Shown: in pieces, positions 12,201 to 25,988 of the stretch
Layout of the letters: the number at the start of each line of letters is the position of its first letter
How positions within the stretch are numbered: the first letter of the stretch is position 1
DNA from: Porodaedalea pini
Lineage: Eukaryota; Basidiomycota; Agaricomycetes; Hymenochaetales; Hymenochaetaceae
DNA: 64,000 nucleotides
Assembly: GCA_002794775.1 (NCBI GenBank)
Contig: NBAY01000001.1
Span: 496,001-560,000 of the forward strand
Reading direction: 5' to 3'
Translations under genes and position numbers: made by a program
Notes under the pieces: model-generated
The model's database searches: none
The model's input: the letters and a program-made list of their open reading frames with translations, nothing else
Told to the model about the DNA's origin: nothing

Positions 12201-15200
12201 GTTTGAAGACATTGAACGACTTCGTCGGGAAGCAGGGTAGATTTCTTCTTTTTTTTTATAGCGACTTGAGGCCTGATGGGTTTGTGCTTTTGTGAATAGA
12301 TGTCAACGTCGAGATCGGCGGGTTTGATGGGAGCACGAAGATCGCTTCGTTGAGTCAGGCATTTGGTTCACTTTCGATCGGGACTGTTCTCCCTGGACTG
12401 AAGTCTGACCTTCTGTCGTCGACGGCACTCGAAGGTCGGATCTCTCTTTCATCGGTTTCTTTCGTTTTCTGACTGAGTCGTTTCTTTTTCTTAGTCTTGA
12501 GCACGACTGGCTGGGTGAACAACACCGCACATGTCTCCGTCAACCTCGCCAATCCGTTCACTACTGGGCTGCAGATCACGCAGATCACGTCTTCTGTGAG
12601 CTCGCACGGCGTGCACCTCGGCACGATCGGCCAGAACGTGTCGTTCTCCGCAGACGGAAGAAGACGACGACAAGCCCCGCGTTCGACCTCGACATGAACC
12701 TCGACCCGGAGGCGATCTTCTCGCTGACGCGCAAGCTCGCGGTCCTGGCAGGGCTCGGCACGGACCAGCTAGACGGGGTCGTCGCGTTAGGTGGATACAA
12801 CTACATCACGACGACAAACGAGGACGACGCGGTGAATGCGACGAAGCGCGCGTTGGAGGCGGAGGCGCAGCGTGTCAAGAAGCGCGATACGAACATTTAT
12901 ACGAATTTTAATCTGCCGGATTTTACTGACGCGGCGTTCAAGCAGCTGAGAGCGGATGTGCAGCTTACCACGGCTCTTACGATAGGTGAGGCTGATTGAC
13001 TTTTTTCTTTTTTTTAATTAACAAAATGCAATAATACGTATGTCTGACTCTTTTTTTTTTTTTTTCACTTATAGGCGACTATAGTACGACGCTCGACTAT
13101 AATCAAACAGATGTCTCGGTGACGACCGATAAGAGTCTGAACATGCTGCTGCCCTACCTCGCTCAGCCAATAGTGCAGAAAATCGTGACTGGCGCCAACC
13201 TCGGGTATGCGCTCTCTTCTCGTACTAAGTAGTTACTTGCGTTGCTGAGAGGGACATACGCAGGATCTCGACTGTGACTATTACAAACCCTCAGCAAACC
13301 TCCTTCGGTATGTAAATTCCTGATCCTGAAAGGGAGTCCTTATCTCACTTTTTTGCAGGTACGAAGCTCAATGGGAATATCACAAATGCCGGACCTTGTA
13401 AGTGACTGGAGAATTCCTTTCGATTCGGAAGCATATCTTTAACGCGAACTTTAGTCGACGCGAAGATCACCTTCGGCTCTGGCTTGACTATTAACTGGTC
13501 CGGAAAGCCGCTAGGCTCGCTCAAGATGCCGGACGTCAGTCTCGTGGCAGACGAGGGTGCCCAGCTCGATTTCACTGCCGACTTCTCAGTCGCGGACGTC
13601 GACCACTTGACGGACTTCACGAAGGTGATGGTGACGGAAGAGAGCTTCGAGTGGGACATCTCTGGGGAGAATCTCACTATCACGGCACTCGGTAAGTGAC
13701 TTATTATTTTGTCCTGTTTCATTTCGAGCCGAATCGGCATGTTGACTCCTGAAATGAAGGTATTGAAGTGCCTGGTATCAATCTGACGACCAAGTCCGTG
13801 ACGCTTCTTGGGATGAATGGGTTGAAGGGCGGAGTGACGATCAACTCGTTTGATTTGCCTTCTAATGACGCTGCGGGAGGTATCCATTTGACGCTGAACA
13901 CTACCGTTCAGAACGTAGGTTCCTCGCTTCATATAAAGAGTCGCGTTTTTCTGACAGCTGTTGGTATAGCCCGCGCAAGTCGGTATCGAGCTCAGCACCA
14001 TTGGTTTCCAGAATTACTTCCAATCGTCATACATTGGTCCCGCGGCGGCCGAGAGCAGCTTTACTCTTTCGCCCCAGTCATCCGTAGACCTACCCTTGGT
14101 CGGACGGCTCGTCCCGCAGAACGATTCGACCGGTCTTGCAGACGTTTCGACTTTGTTCAATCAGTTCATACATGGCGAAGATAGTGCTGTCAAGGTCGTT
14201 GGCGACAGTGCTGGTCCGAGCGACGTTACGTGGTTGAATGAGGGAATCAAGAGTCTGCAGATTGACACTAACCTGCCGAATCAGGGGAAGCTGGATATCA
14301 TCAAAGCGGTCACACTCTACGAGATGGAGCTGCTGTTCACAGAGGGCACTGCGTACGACCCGCCGACGAGCAGCGACGACGCGACAGCGGCATTCACGCT
14401 TCCGTTCGCGTTCCCAGTCGACATCACTGCGGTCGAGCAGAACATCACAACAGGGTATCAAGGCCAGTCATTTGCGGAGCTCATCATCCCGAAGGGTCCG
14501 AGTACGACGGATGTCGACACGCGCATTATCCACCTGACGTTCAACAACACGCCGTTCGCGGTGTTCGGTGACAAGCACGACGTGTTCCAGCAGTTCCTCG
14601 CTGCGACGACGATGAACGCGAACCAGACGTTCACACTTGCGGGCGTAGCAAACACGGACGCGCAGACGGCAGTCGGGCTACTTTCGCTGACGGATATTGA
14701 GTTTGACGTCGATACGTCGATTGCGGGACTCCAGGGCTTGAACACGAAGCCTGCGACTGTCTCGAACTTGGACGTGAATCATGGATACTCCGATTATTTA
14801 CTGATTACAGTGACGACGGCGCTGTACAACCCAAGGTACACTCTACGTTCTTCTGAACATTCTCGGTTCCTTACTCTCTTGCTTAGTAATCTGACTATTG
14901 GCACTGGTGATGTGAGCTTCGGGCTGCAATTCGAGTGAGCTGTTCCCGTACCCTTCGATGTAAAACAAGTTGCTGACCTGCAGCAAGGGATACGACGATA
15001 GGAAGTGCTGTCATCGTGAGTGCTCATCATTTTAGAGTTGGCCGCCGTGATATTTAATGGTCCTCCAGAGCAACATGATCATTACTCCAGGAAGTGGGAA
15101 CTACTCAACTGGCTAGTTGTATGCTTCTGATGTTGAGAGTTGTTTAATAATCTTATGTTTCAGATGTCCATTATTCTCCACAAGGCGGAGCCGTCTCGGC

Positions 15201-18200
15201 AGGGCAGCAGATGCTTGAGAACTACCTGCAGGGCATCGACTCGGACACAACTATCGTCGGATCTACGGACACTACTCCGATCGATTCTCTCAAGCTGGCT
15301 CTTTCGGAGATCAAGCTCAGCCCTGTCGTAATCCCAGCGCTGCACCAGAACCTGATCACGAGGGCATCGCTAACGTTTCCGACCAACATTGTCCAAACTG
15401 GCATCGCGGAGACGTCATTCACGCTCTCTAACCCGTTCACTGCGAGCATTAATATTCTAGAGGTTGCTGCGACCGCGACGTTTGGGGACATCTATCTTGG
15501 CGCGATCGATCGCGTAGGCTTGTCCTTGCTCGCGGACGGTCATAGCAATGTTACTTCGCAAACGCTACCATTCAATTTCAATCTGAAGGCCACTGTCATT
15601 ATTGACCTGCTCCTCACTCGCTCGCAGCAGACGGGCGTCGATCTCGGTCCCTTGCCAGACCTCTTCCAGATCGTCCTTGACAATCCGGATGCGACAACCA
15701 ACGTTTGTTTCCTCCGTCTCCACTAATGAATGCTTGCTAACTTACTGGCCTTCCAGATCAACACTACTGTCGATACCAGCAGTCCCACTTGCAACAGGTA
15801 TGGATAACCTATCTTAATTTTCGTTTAGAGTTGCTCATAGTATTCAAGTGGGAAGCAGTTCGATGTCGATGACGCCATTCTGAAGGCGCTTTCCGGCCTT
15901 GAGATCACCCTTGCAATAGACAGTTCCGACAAACTCGATGATTGTAAGCGTAACAACACTTGAACGAGTAGAAGACAAGACTAAGCGTGGTGATTGACAG
16001 ACGCAACGGACCTTTCTTTCAACCAGTCGAATGTCCCCGTTGCGGTACGTATCACTAGCTGTCCACTCGTCGTGAACAATACACTGATTCTGACACAGAC
16101 GGATGACACTGTCTTATACCTTATCGGAGCAGTCGCGCCCCCGATTGTGCAGTCGCTCGTCAACCAAGCTACTCTGACATTTAACCAGGCGAACATCACG
16201 TAAGACTATTCTATTATAGCATACATACATTCTTCTGATCCGCGAGCCCTAGCAATATCGCGGATGACGGATTCGATCTGTCTCTCAAAGGCTCATTGAC
16301 TGGAACAGGCCCTCTCGATGCAGAGATTACGTTTGTTGACCCAGTGAAGTGAGTGGTGATGTTGATAGCTTCCTGACGACCAGGATGGTTGACCACTTTT
16401 TAGTGTGAACTGGAATGGTCAAGATATCGCTACGATTACGCTTCCTCCAGGTCGGTCAATCATTGAGGCATATTCTGCTCGAGTTGTGCTGAATTACTCA
16501 TTTCAGTTTGCGCTGCGGCGTATGACGGGGCCCCGGACTACGAGACTAACGGACATTTGACCATTACGGATCAGGATGCGTAAGTCGTTGCTCCGTTTTG
16601 CAGCTTTGACATGAATGCTGAGGCTTGTTCCTGGAATTGAAGGTTCACCTCTTTCGCAACGTACTTGCTCCACAATCCCTCTTTCACCTGGGTGATCTCG
16701 ACGGATAGCCTTCGAGTCACTGCTCTCGGCACGATCTTCGACAAAGTGTCTCTGTCGAAGAATGTGACTCTGAAGGCATTTAACGGGCTTCCTGGAGTGA
16801 CGATCAGCAACTTTATGCTACCGAGTGATGACGAAGCTGGTGGTATTCATATCGAGACTGATTCGACTATCCCATCTCCCTCTCGTGAGTCATTATGCTC
16901 AACTTTCACGAATCTGATATTAATTTATGCTCGAAGAGCTGGGAATCGACATGGGCACAGTGACGTTCAAGTCTTACTTTGAGAACGTCCTCGTTGGTCC
17001 TTTGACCGGAACTGGATTGGTCTTGTATCCTGAGACCACGGTCACAGAGCACCTGTCTGGGCGGATCGTTCCCCAATCTGGATCGGATCTGGACACTATC
17101 GGAACTTTGTTTTCCAATTACTTGGCTGGTAAGAACCAGACGTTAAGTGTCGTTGGCGACTCCGTGCAACCTTCGAACTCGAGCGGCTCAGTAACATGGC
17201 TGAGTACGGCGTTCAAGACTCTGACCTTATCTGTGACTCTTCCTGGAGAGACATTTACGGTGAGATCGAAGCTTCTTGTTCGTCATTGTGTCATTCTCAA
17301 TGTTCTGTGCTTCTTTAGATCATTGAGTCCATCACGATTGAAGATTTCGAGGTAGAAATGACGAGCCAGGATGAGGCCTTTGCTCCCCCCAGTAGCTCCA
17401 ACAACACGCTGGCAACATACAAGAATCCATTCGGATTCTCTCTTCAGGTCATCGAGGCAGGTGAAAACATCACACTTACGAGTTCTGATGGACCGGCGTC
17501 GCTTCTGTACGTCAATTAGTCATCCCCTCTCCCATAGTGTGTATTGACTCGTTCGTGCGTAGCTCAATCTCCCAGTAGCTTCAGCCGACGGAGGGGTCTC
17601 GACTGGCAATGTCGCCGACCTGGCCCTCTCATTCAAGAACGAGCCCTTGACATCGCTGAACAACGGAGCCTTCGAGTCATTCTTCGCCGGTGTAACGGAC
17701 ACATCTTCCGTGGATATGGGCCTAAAGGGCGCAGCGAACGTTGTCGCGAAGACTTCCATAGGCAACGTTCCGATTTCTGGCATCCCATTCGACGTGAAGT
17801 CGAGTTTGAAAGGGATCAATTCATTTGGAGGCTCAGCGAAACTCACTAACGTCAGCATCACTGGAAGTGGCGGCAATGGCGGAAACCAGTATATCACTTC
17901 GCCTCTAACGACGACATTGGACAATCCGTCGAACATCTCTCTTACAACCAATGACATTGCGCTTCCTGTCATGTACAAGGGTGTTCAGGTAAGGAGCTTG
18001 TCGTTTGTTATTTGTCAAAGAGAATGTAACACGATTTCATTTCCGTTAGATCGGTCGTGCCTCCATTGACGTGAGTCTTCGCCCATAGTTTGTAATTTGT
18101 ATATAATGGACTTATGAACCTCGCAATAGCCTTTCGATCTTGTTCCTGGAGAGAACACTGTCGCGACGCAGTTCCGCTATGAACCGGGTAATGCCAATGA

Positions 18201-19186
18201 CACTACTGCTCAGGTATGAAGTTCTTCCAGTTCTTCGCGTCTCTTAATGTCTGAAACCTTGCCTGCAGGGTTTCATTACGGAATTCGTAACCACGAGCGA
18301 TACGATCGACCTGACAATTCAGGGTGATGCAGTCAGCACGCCTTATGCGTCTCTACAACAAGCACTTGAAGGTGTAAAGATATCGACGAGCTTGACGGGT
18401 ATGAATTTCCCGAACCTCATTACGCACATCAATGTCTTCATTACCCTCGACACACTCGTCGAGTAAGTCGTTATCTGCTTTTGTAAAGAACCATCCTAAA
18501 GGCGTGCCTTTACTTTTCTTTGTAGCAACCTTGTGTCAATCAACTTCGACATTTCGAACCCCCTGGACGCGGACCTCGACATCAAATTTGTCCAGTCAGA
18601 CGCCAGCGTCAACGGAGAGGTTTACGCCCATTTCGATCAGTCATTCGACAATTTCGTGGTACCTGCTGGTGGTTCGGCGAATAGTGGGACGTTCGGAAAT
18701 GTTCTCCTCACAAAAGGGGCTTTGGCGTCTCTCGCGATCATTCCTCTAGGATACTTAGATATCGCAGCTGCACAAACCGTTCAGATTGGTGTGGGCGGCT
18801 ACGAGGTACCTTGGATGAAAATCAGTCAGAAGAACGTGAAGACGACGTATGGCTTGTCTCTGTCCCTGTCGGCGATGGAGGCAGCTGCGAGCAGCCTTAG
18901 TGCGTCCAGTGCTGGCTTGACTGCTTCTTCTGCGTCACGCTCGGCTTCCGGCAATGCGTCCACCACTGGTGCGAATCCAGTTTCATCTGTCATAAGCAAG
19001 GTGTCTTCTATCGTGGTGCCCTCATCGTCATCGACTGCCAGTCGTAATTGGAGATTCCACGACTCAGTCAAGCTCAAGCTCAAGCTCGACTGGATTCCGA
19101 CTCACGGACCTTGTCCCTACGACGTTGACCGAGGCAAGCTGGAACATTGTGATTGCCGTGTGAAAGGCACTGACTTTTGTTATTAG
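9240..19186 (+). CDS. Very large DUF3712 (Tag1-like) single-pass membrane protein with repeated luminal modules
   Basis: A gene of about 10 kb with more than 20 introns, probably over 2,000 residues. Exon 1 (9240-9320) starts MERDMEEIEHARV. After an Ala/Pro-rich cytosolic part comes PFYKVPGWWKTR and one transmembrane helix (about 9900-9995). The rest should lie in a lumen or outside the cell: Asn/Ser/Thr-rich beta-type sequence with many N-glycosylation sites. DUF3712 cores recur near 10,330-10,650, 13,470-13,915 and 16,380-16,890. Each ends in a leucine/glycine stretch followed by LPSDD-AGGI-like residues, and the last two are followed by GRLVPQ or GRIVPQ. The tail is Ser/Ala-rich. Yeast Tag1 (YLR173W), a vacuolar membrane protein linked to ending autophagy, has the same domain type; the link is inference. 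The first intron phase, one base near 12,657 and the last 50 residues do not resolve cleanly. Confidence 0.75.
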
Positions 19187-19610
19187 AAGTCGTCGGCTTC
19201 ATCCTCTGCATGAACAATGCTCTTGATTTTATGCTTAAGCTTTTTTATGTTCGCGATGGCTACTCACTCTCCTTGGAATGATTTGGATTAGTGCAGCCTG
19301 TATCACTACTGTATTACCACCTTCGCTTTCTTCTTTGATCTCCTTTCTTTGCTTTTAACAGAAGATAATTTGAGGGTTTCGAACTCGCTTTTATTTGCTT
19401 TACGATACCAAATTTTCGGACCCTTCATTGTTCCACACACATGATAGTATTAATGCGTCTGTGTACCCGGTAGCGCAGTCTCTCGTCTCTGGACTTCTGT
19501 TTCCATTACCAACATTGTCAAAACAACGTACATCTAATATAGCTATGCACTTTCTAGTTTGATGCTGAATCTGTCATCAGATGAGTCCTTCGTATCGATC
19601 CATTCGGCGT
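19187..19610. other. Convergent 3' intergenic region
   Basis: Lies between the stops of the convergent DUF3712 and Qri7 genes. AT-rich, with no gene seen; expected to hold both 3' UTRs. Confidence 0.5.
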
Positions 19611-21262
<1,652 letters not shown>

Positions 21263-22257
21263 TACGATAATGCTGAGCTCAAGAAAATACAGCACGTGCA
21301 CTGAAAAAGTCCTGGAAGCGCCGATGAGACGATCTTACCGAATGAGGCAATGACGCGTATTTTCACCGCCACAGACGCGTCGCGACGCGTCGACGCGTGT
21401 CAGATCGCTTCATCGTGATCAGGATCTATTATTCTCTCATCCATCGTCAGCTCAAGACACGATGTAGAATATGTATAGTGTAGTAGTACACGGTTTTCCT
21501 AGACAAGATCAAGTAAGATGGGAAACTGGTGGACATTATCCGGGATGACATGAGAACCGGTGAGACAAGTAGATCGGGTATCCATAACCCGCATTCCCGA
21601 AGACCGACAAGCAAGAAGATTTTACGCTCAAAATGAGGTAGATGATACGAGATTGTGACGGGACTAGGGGGAACGAGGCGAGATGGAATGGGGGTCGAGT
21701 CAGAGCAGGAAAAAAGAGAAGAGAGGAAAGGGGGCAGATAGAAATAGAGAGAAATGGATAATTCCAAACCAGAAAGAACGCGTGATAGCAATGAGACGTG
21801 CGCGGGAATGTACAGCCTGGGAGACGAGACGGGGATGGTGGAACGGTGGACGACAGACGAAAATATCTGGTAGTAGACGGCCGCACGGTGTAGAAGGAGT
21901 AGGATGGTGGGAGATAGGAGGGAGATCGAGATGGATACACATTTTGCGGCGGTCGCTATGGATAGTGTACAGCGTACACGAGACAACAGTGGGTAAGAAT
22001 AGAAATGAATAAGACAGGTAGGCTGTGAGATAGATGGATCGGAATGCCGGATGCTGTTGTACTAGTTTATAGGTGTGACGTGTTCGTTGACCCCTTGGAT
22101 TCCAGCTTTTAACGCAACTAAGATCCATACAGGTAAGAATGAGACGCAGTTCAGGTGCGTCGATGCCGGAACAGATATCCGAAAGCCCGAAAAGTTGACA
22201 TCCGGAAATCGAGATATAGTGACACGTGATCGAGACGCGCCAATTAAAACGCGTGGT
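21263..22257. other. Simple-sequence-rich intergenic region
   Basis: Purine-rich, GA- and GATG-biased sequence (21,650-22,000) produces long open frames on the minus strand that are compositional artefacts. Nothing else was recognised. Confidence 0.5.
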
Positions 22258-24026
22258 CTATGAAGACGCTACAGCTGCAGATCCCGTTGATGCAGCCGCG
22301 GACGCGTCCTGAGCGAGCAGTGCCGGGTCGATGTTCGCAGTGAAATCGTCGACAATCATGCTGGCCACCGCGGGCACGACTTCGTCCTCGGGCGCTTCTT
22401 TCGCAGCGGGTGCTTCGGCAGCAGGTGCACTCGCGCTGGTTCCTGTTTCCTCACTGCTTCCCCGGCGACGCGACTGACGAGTCGTGCGCGTCGGAGTCGG
22501 TTCTTTCGCATCGGTCTTGTTGCCTGATGTATTGCGGGAACGCTTGGGTCGTGCCTGACGCTTCGGACGCGTAGTCTTCGTACCATTCGAGTTCTTAGGT
22601 GCAGCAGCTTCACTTTCTTTACTGTCTTCCTCGGGGGACGCCGGCACAGCGGAGCCTTCGACGCTTGCAGGAGTTTCGGCTGGTTCGACAGCTTCTGTGG
22701 AATCACGATCAAGAGCAGCGGCAACAGCCTCAGCGTTCTCAGCCATGGCAGCGGCGGCGGCAGCGGCAGCCCCGCGTCTCTGGCGCTCCCTCCTTGGCTG
22801 CACCTCTGCTGGTGCACTCGGTGCTTCCTTGCGCTTCTTCCGACTGCCTCCGCCTCCGCCTGCCCGTTTCCGCTTCGGGCTTTTAGTCCCGTTGACTTCG
22901 TCTTCCTTGGGAGCAGTGCCCTGGGCAATGCTTTCTTCACCATCCACGACATCGCGCAATTTTGCGACGGGCCTGCGAGTGCGCGAGGAGCTACGACGAG
23001 TGTTACTGCCAGGATCGTGACGTCCATTTCCGTTGGAAGCTACGTCGTCGCCCTGTTGGCTGGTATCGTCATGCTCAGAGCCACCATTCTCCGTGGCACG
23101 GCGGCGCGCTGCGGCGGCATCTGCACGAGCAGCTGCTGCAAGGAGGAGCTGGCCCGGCGAGAAGGGGTGATAGGAAGGATAGGCGAGAGGCATCTTGAAC
23201 AGTGGTGGGGAGGGGGTGAAGAATGAGCATGTGCTGCGAGCTGCAGTCGCCGTCGATACATTCGGTACGAATGAAGAGGTGGAGGAAGAGACGCTCGATT
23301 GAGAAGAGTTCCAAATCGGTTGGTTTCTTTCCAATGAGGTAGAGGTGGGGTGGGCGGAGAGCTTGACGGCGAGAGGCGTGGTCGCGTCTGGCGAGCGGAA
23401 AGTCATTTTGGGTTTACGGCGCGCGGTCGATGAGCTAGTTGGCGGAGCCATGGGGGTTGGGCATATTGATGAGCTGGACTGAGCTTGCGTGGTCATCCGC
23501 GTGCTCGCCGCATCTGGCGTGGAAAGCAAAGTAGGCCAGCGAGAGCCGGGTATGGTGTTTCGGGTAGAATGAATGCCAACTTGAATCATACTGTTGCCCA
23601 AAGGGATGTTCAGCTTTGAGGACAATTCAAAACAAAGGGGCGCATACCTGAACTACGAGAGGGTGTGCAGGCAACGGTGCGCGATGGGGTAGTGGGTGTG
23701 CGGCGTCGGGAACGTCCGACGGCGCCAGACAGCGTCGGTGAGCTGCTGTAAAGGCGAGACTCAGAACCTAGAGCCGGCAGAATGTGAGATAGCCACATAC
23801 CTTTGTCGCGAGTGAGCGAGGCTGATGGGTGCTTTGAAGCTGCGGGCGGCGGTGACGAGTGGGAGGGTTCGGTGCTAAAGGGCAAGAAGCCGCGGGGCGG
23901 GTGTGGTGCTGGAGGGCGTGTAGGAGATGCTCGACGTCGAGTGCGTTTAGAGGCAAGGCGCGGACGACGGAGACGATGGTGGTGGTAGTTGTAAAGGGCG
24001 TGCGCAAAGGACGCGGGAAGCGTCAA
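22258..24026 (-). CDS. Low-complexity basic, probably nuclear protein of unknown function
   Basis: No known domain. The main frame (22258-23625) is Ser/Thr/Pro-rich at its start, then has an alanine/arginine coil (LLLAAAARADAAAARRRA), clusters KRKRAGGGGGSRKKRK and RPKRQARPKRS that look like nuclear localisation signals, a poly-alanine run, acidic stretches and the short C-terminal block MIVDDFTANIDPALLAQD, the only part that looks like a conserved motif. Upstream exons probably join at about 23,610-24,026 through short GT-AG gaps of 33-34 nt, giving MTLPASFAHALYNYHHHRL as a possible start, but the frame there is uncertain. A chromatin or transcription role would be a guess. Confidence 0.5.
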
Positions 24027-25042
24027 GGGCCTTCAGTGTAGGCCACCAGTGGACTGGGCCCGAGCGCCGACCAGTACGCCTCTATGAATTTACTGCACGT
24101 GAGCAGTGGCGAGCCGAGGCTATTGCTTTTTCGGGCAAAATCGAGCCGCGAGTGTACCGTGACCACAATGCTACTATCTTGTCCTGCTGGCAGAGTCTTC
24201 GTCGAGGCAAGATATCTATACCTTGGGCCTCGCTGTAGCATACTACGTGTCAGCCAGCGACATTACCCCCTTACCCTCCGTGTGCCTCGACGTTTCCGAG
24301 TCCCTTCAGCCGCTGAATGCGACGCAAAGTGATCAGTTCGGCGCATTGCGGCGTCCCTCGAGGATCTGAACTACTTACACGACTTCCTGTCTAAATCTGT
24401 TTGACTCGCTCTTCCCATTTTCTCTCGACACTGTGAGCCTGAGAAGCTCGAGAACTTGACTCTATTTTGCACCCTGGTATTAAGCTTGAACCTCTCGGAG
24501 AGCACGCTAACAAATACCGCCGGCTCGGAAGTTTAGCAATCAGCACACCCACCGACGCTGAGCCATCGATTCAATGTTACAAGGACGGTGTATCCGATTG
24601 GAAATGGTTTGCCATAATGGCTAGGCTTCTGACAGTACAGCGGTATTGATTTTCCACTGGTGCTGCGCTGGCGTTAGAGAGCGTCCTTGCAAACACTGAA
24701 TAGTGTCCGAATTGTTCGGAATATCCTACACGAACATTTCATCATTTCAAAATGGCCCTGTCAATTCAGCTCAGCTCGATGTCCGCGCCGCGCCACGCCG
24801 ACGCGTCCCTTCCGAACTTTTCGGACAGGTCTCGTCTCAATGATGGCTTCTGCAAAATGAGAAGTATCATTGATCGCAGTAAGAAAGCCCGGTCCGCAGT
24901 ACTGAGCGTGTCTTCTGCTTGGCTCTCAACCCCGATCAAGGCCAACCTGGAGAATGGTATAAAAGCACAAGGGAAAAGCGACTAGAAACGCATCCCAACA
25001 AGTACTAGGAGCTCCCACTTCACACCGATCTTCACTTCCGAC
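24027..25042. other. Intergenic region upstream of the DJ-1 family gene
   Basis: About 1 kb between divergent genes. No gene is supported; short frames such as 24,752-24,985 lack any recognisable feature. Confidence 0.45.
24958..24965 (+). promoter_or_regulatory. TATA box of the DJ-1/PfpI gene
   Basis: TATAAAAG, a consensus TATA box, 78 bp before the ATG at 25,043. That spacing leaves room for a short 5' leader. Confidence 0.6.
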
Positions 25043-25802
25043 ATGTCCGCACAGAAAGCAGCTCCTCTTAAAGTCGGCGTACTACTCTGCGCCGGCGGCG
25101 TACAGCTCCTCGATCTCGCCGCGGTCGACCTCCTGGGGATGCTCTCGTCCACGTACCTCCGCACCTTCGGCTTCCCAGAGAACATTGCCGAAACGGGCCT
25201 CGAGATCGCGTTCCACTACATCGCGGACACGGTCAAGGGCGATGGAGATGCCCCGACGCACGCCCTTCTGACAGGAGGCGCGAACGTGCGCGTCACGGTA
25301 AGAGAAATCCAAGACCCATCTTATATCTTCCTTAAGCTTGTCGACTCAACTTGGGGATGCATAGGACACCCTGGACACCGTCGGGTCGCTCGACTTCCTG
25401 TTCGTCCCGGGGCCAAATCCGTCATACGTCCCCTCTAAGGAAACGGTCGCCTTCGTCCAGAAACACGCCGCCTCAGCACGCGCCTTGCTCGTCGTGTGCA
25501 CCGGCATACTCCCCGTCGCTTTCTCGGGCGTCCTCGCAGGCAAGCGCGCCACAGCGCCCCTCGGCACCCTTCCAATGCTGCGCGAGAAGCTTCCGGATGT
25601 GCAGTGGGTTGCGAAGCGCTGGACTGTCGATGAAGAGGGAAAGATATGGACGAGTGGCGGGGTTACGAATGGTACTGATATGATGGCAGCGTTTATAAAG
25701 CAGCTTGCGCCGGGGCTTGCGAAAATCGTCTGTGGGGTAGCAGACGTTGGGGAGAGGGGTCAGGAGTATCCAGAGGGGCAGACGGAGGGGAAACTCTTCT
25801 GA
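25043..25802 (+). CDS. DJ-1/PfpI (class I glutamine amidotransferase-like) family protein
   Basis: Exons 25043-25297 and 25365-25802, separated by a 67-nt intron, encode 230 residues, normal for the family. LKVGVLLCAGGVQLLDLAAVDLLGML is the N-terminal strand-loop-helix. FLFVPGPNP precedes LLVVCTGILPVAFSGVLAGKRAT, whose cysteine sits at the nucleophile-elbow position shared with isonitrile hydratase-like (InhA) and DJ-1 proteins. Later blocks are WVAKRWTVDEEGKIWTSGGVTNGTDMMAAFI. There is no signal peptide, so it should be cytosolic. The family includes isocyanide hydratases, glyoxalases and redox chaperones; the CTG-LAGKRAT stretch favours the InhA-like branch. The substrate is unknown. A TATA box lies upstream. 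Confidence 0.88.
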
Positions 25803-25988
25803 GCATGGATATATGCTGCGGGCAAGAATATGAGTAGGGCTTTATGCCGCAAACAGTTTGTATCGACGTAGGCCGATTATGAAATTTAGGTTGTTGACAT
25901 AGTACCGTTGTAACCTTCTGATCGAAAGAAGAGAGATTCCTATATCTATATCATGTCTAACGCCATGAGCAAGAAAATGAAACACAGT

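Noticed and set aside
21447..21986. Long minus-strand frames (up to 179 codons)
   Set aside because: Purine-rich simple sequence gives Ser/Pro/Leu-rich artefacts in several frames with no domain or splicing.
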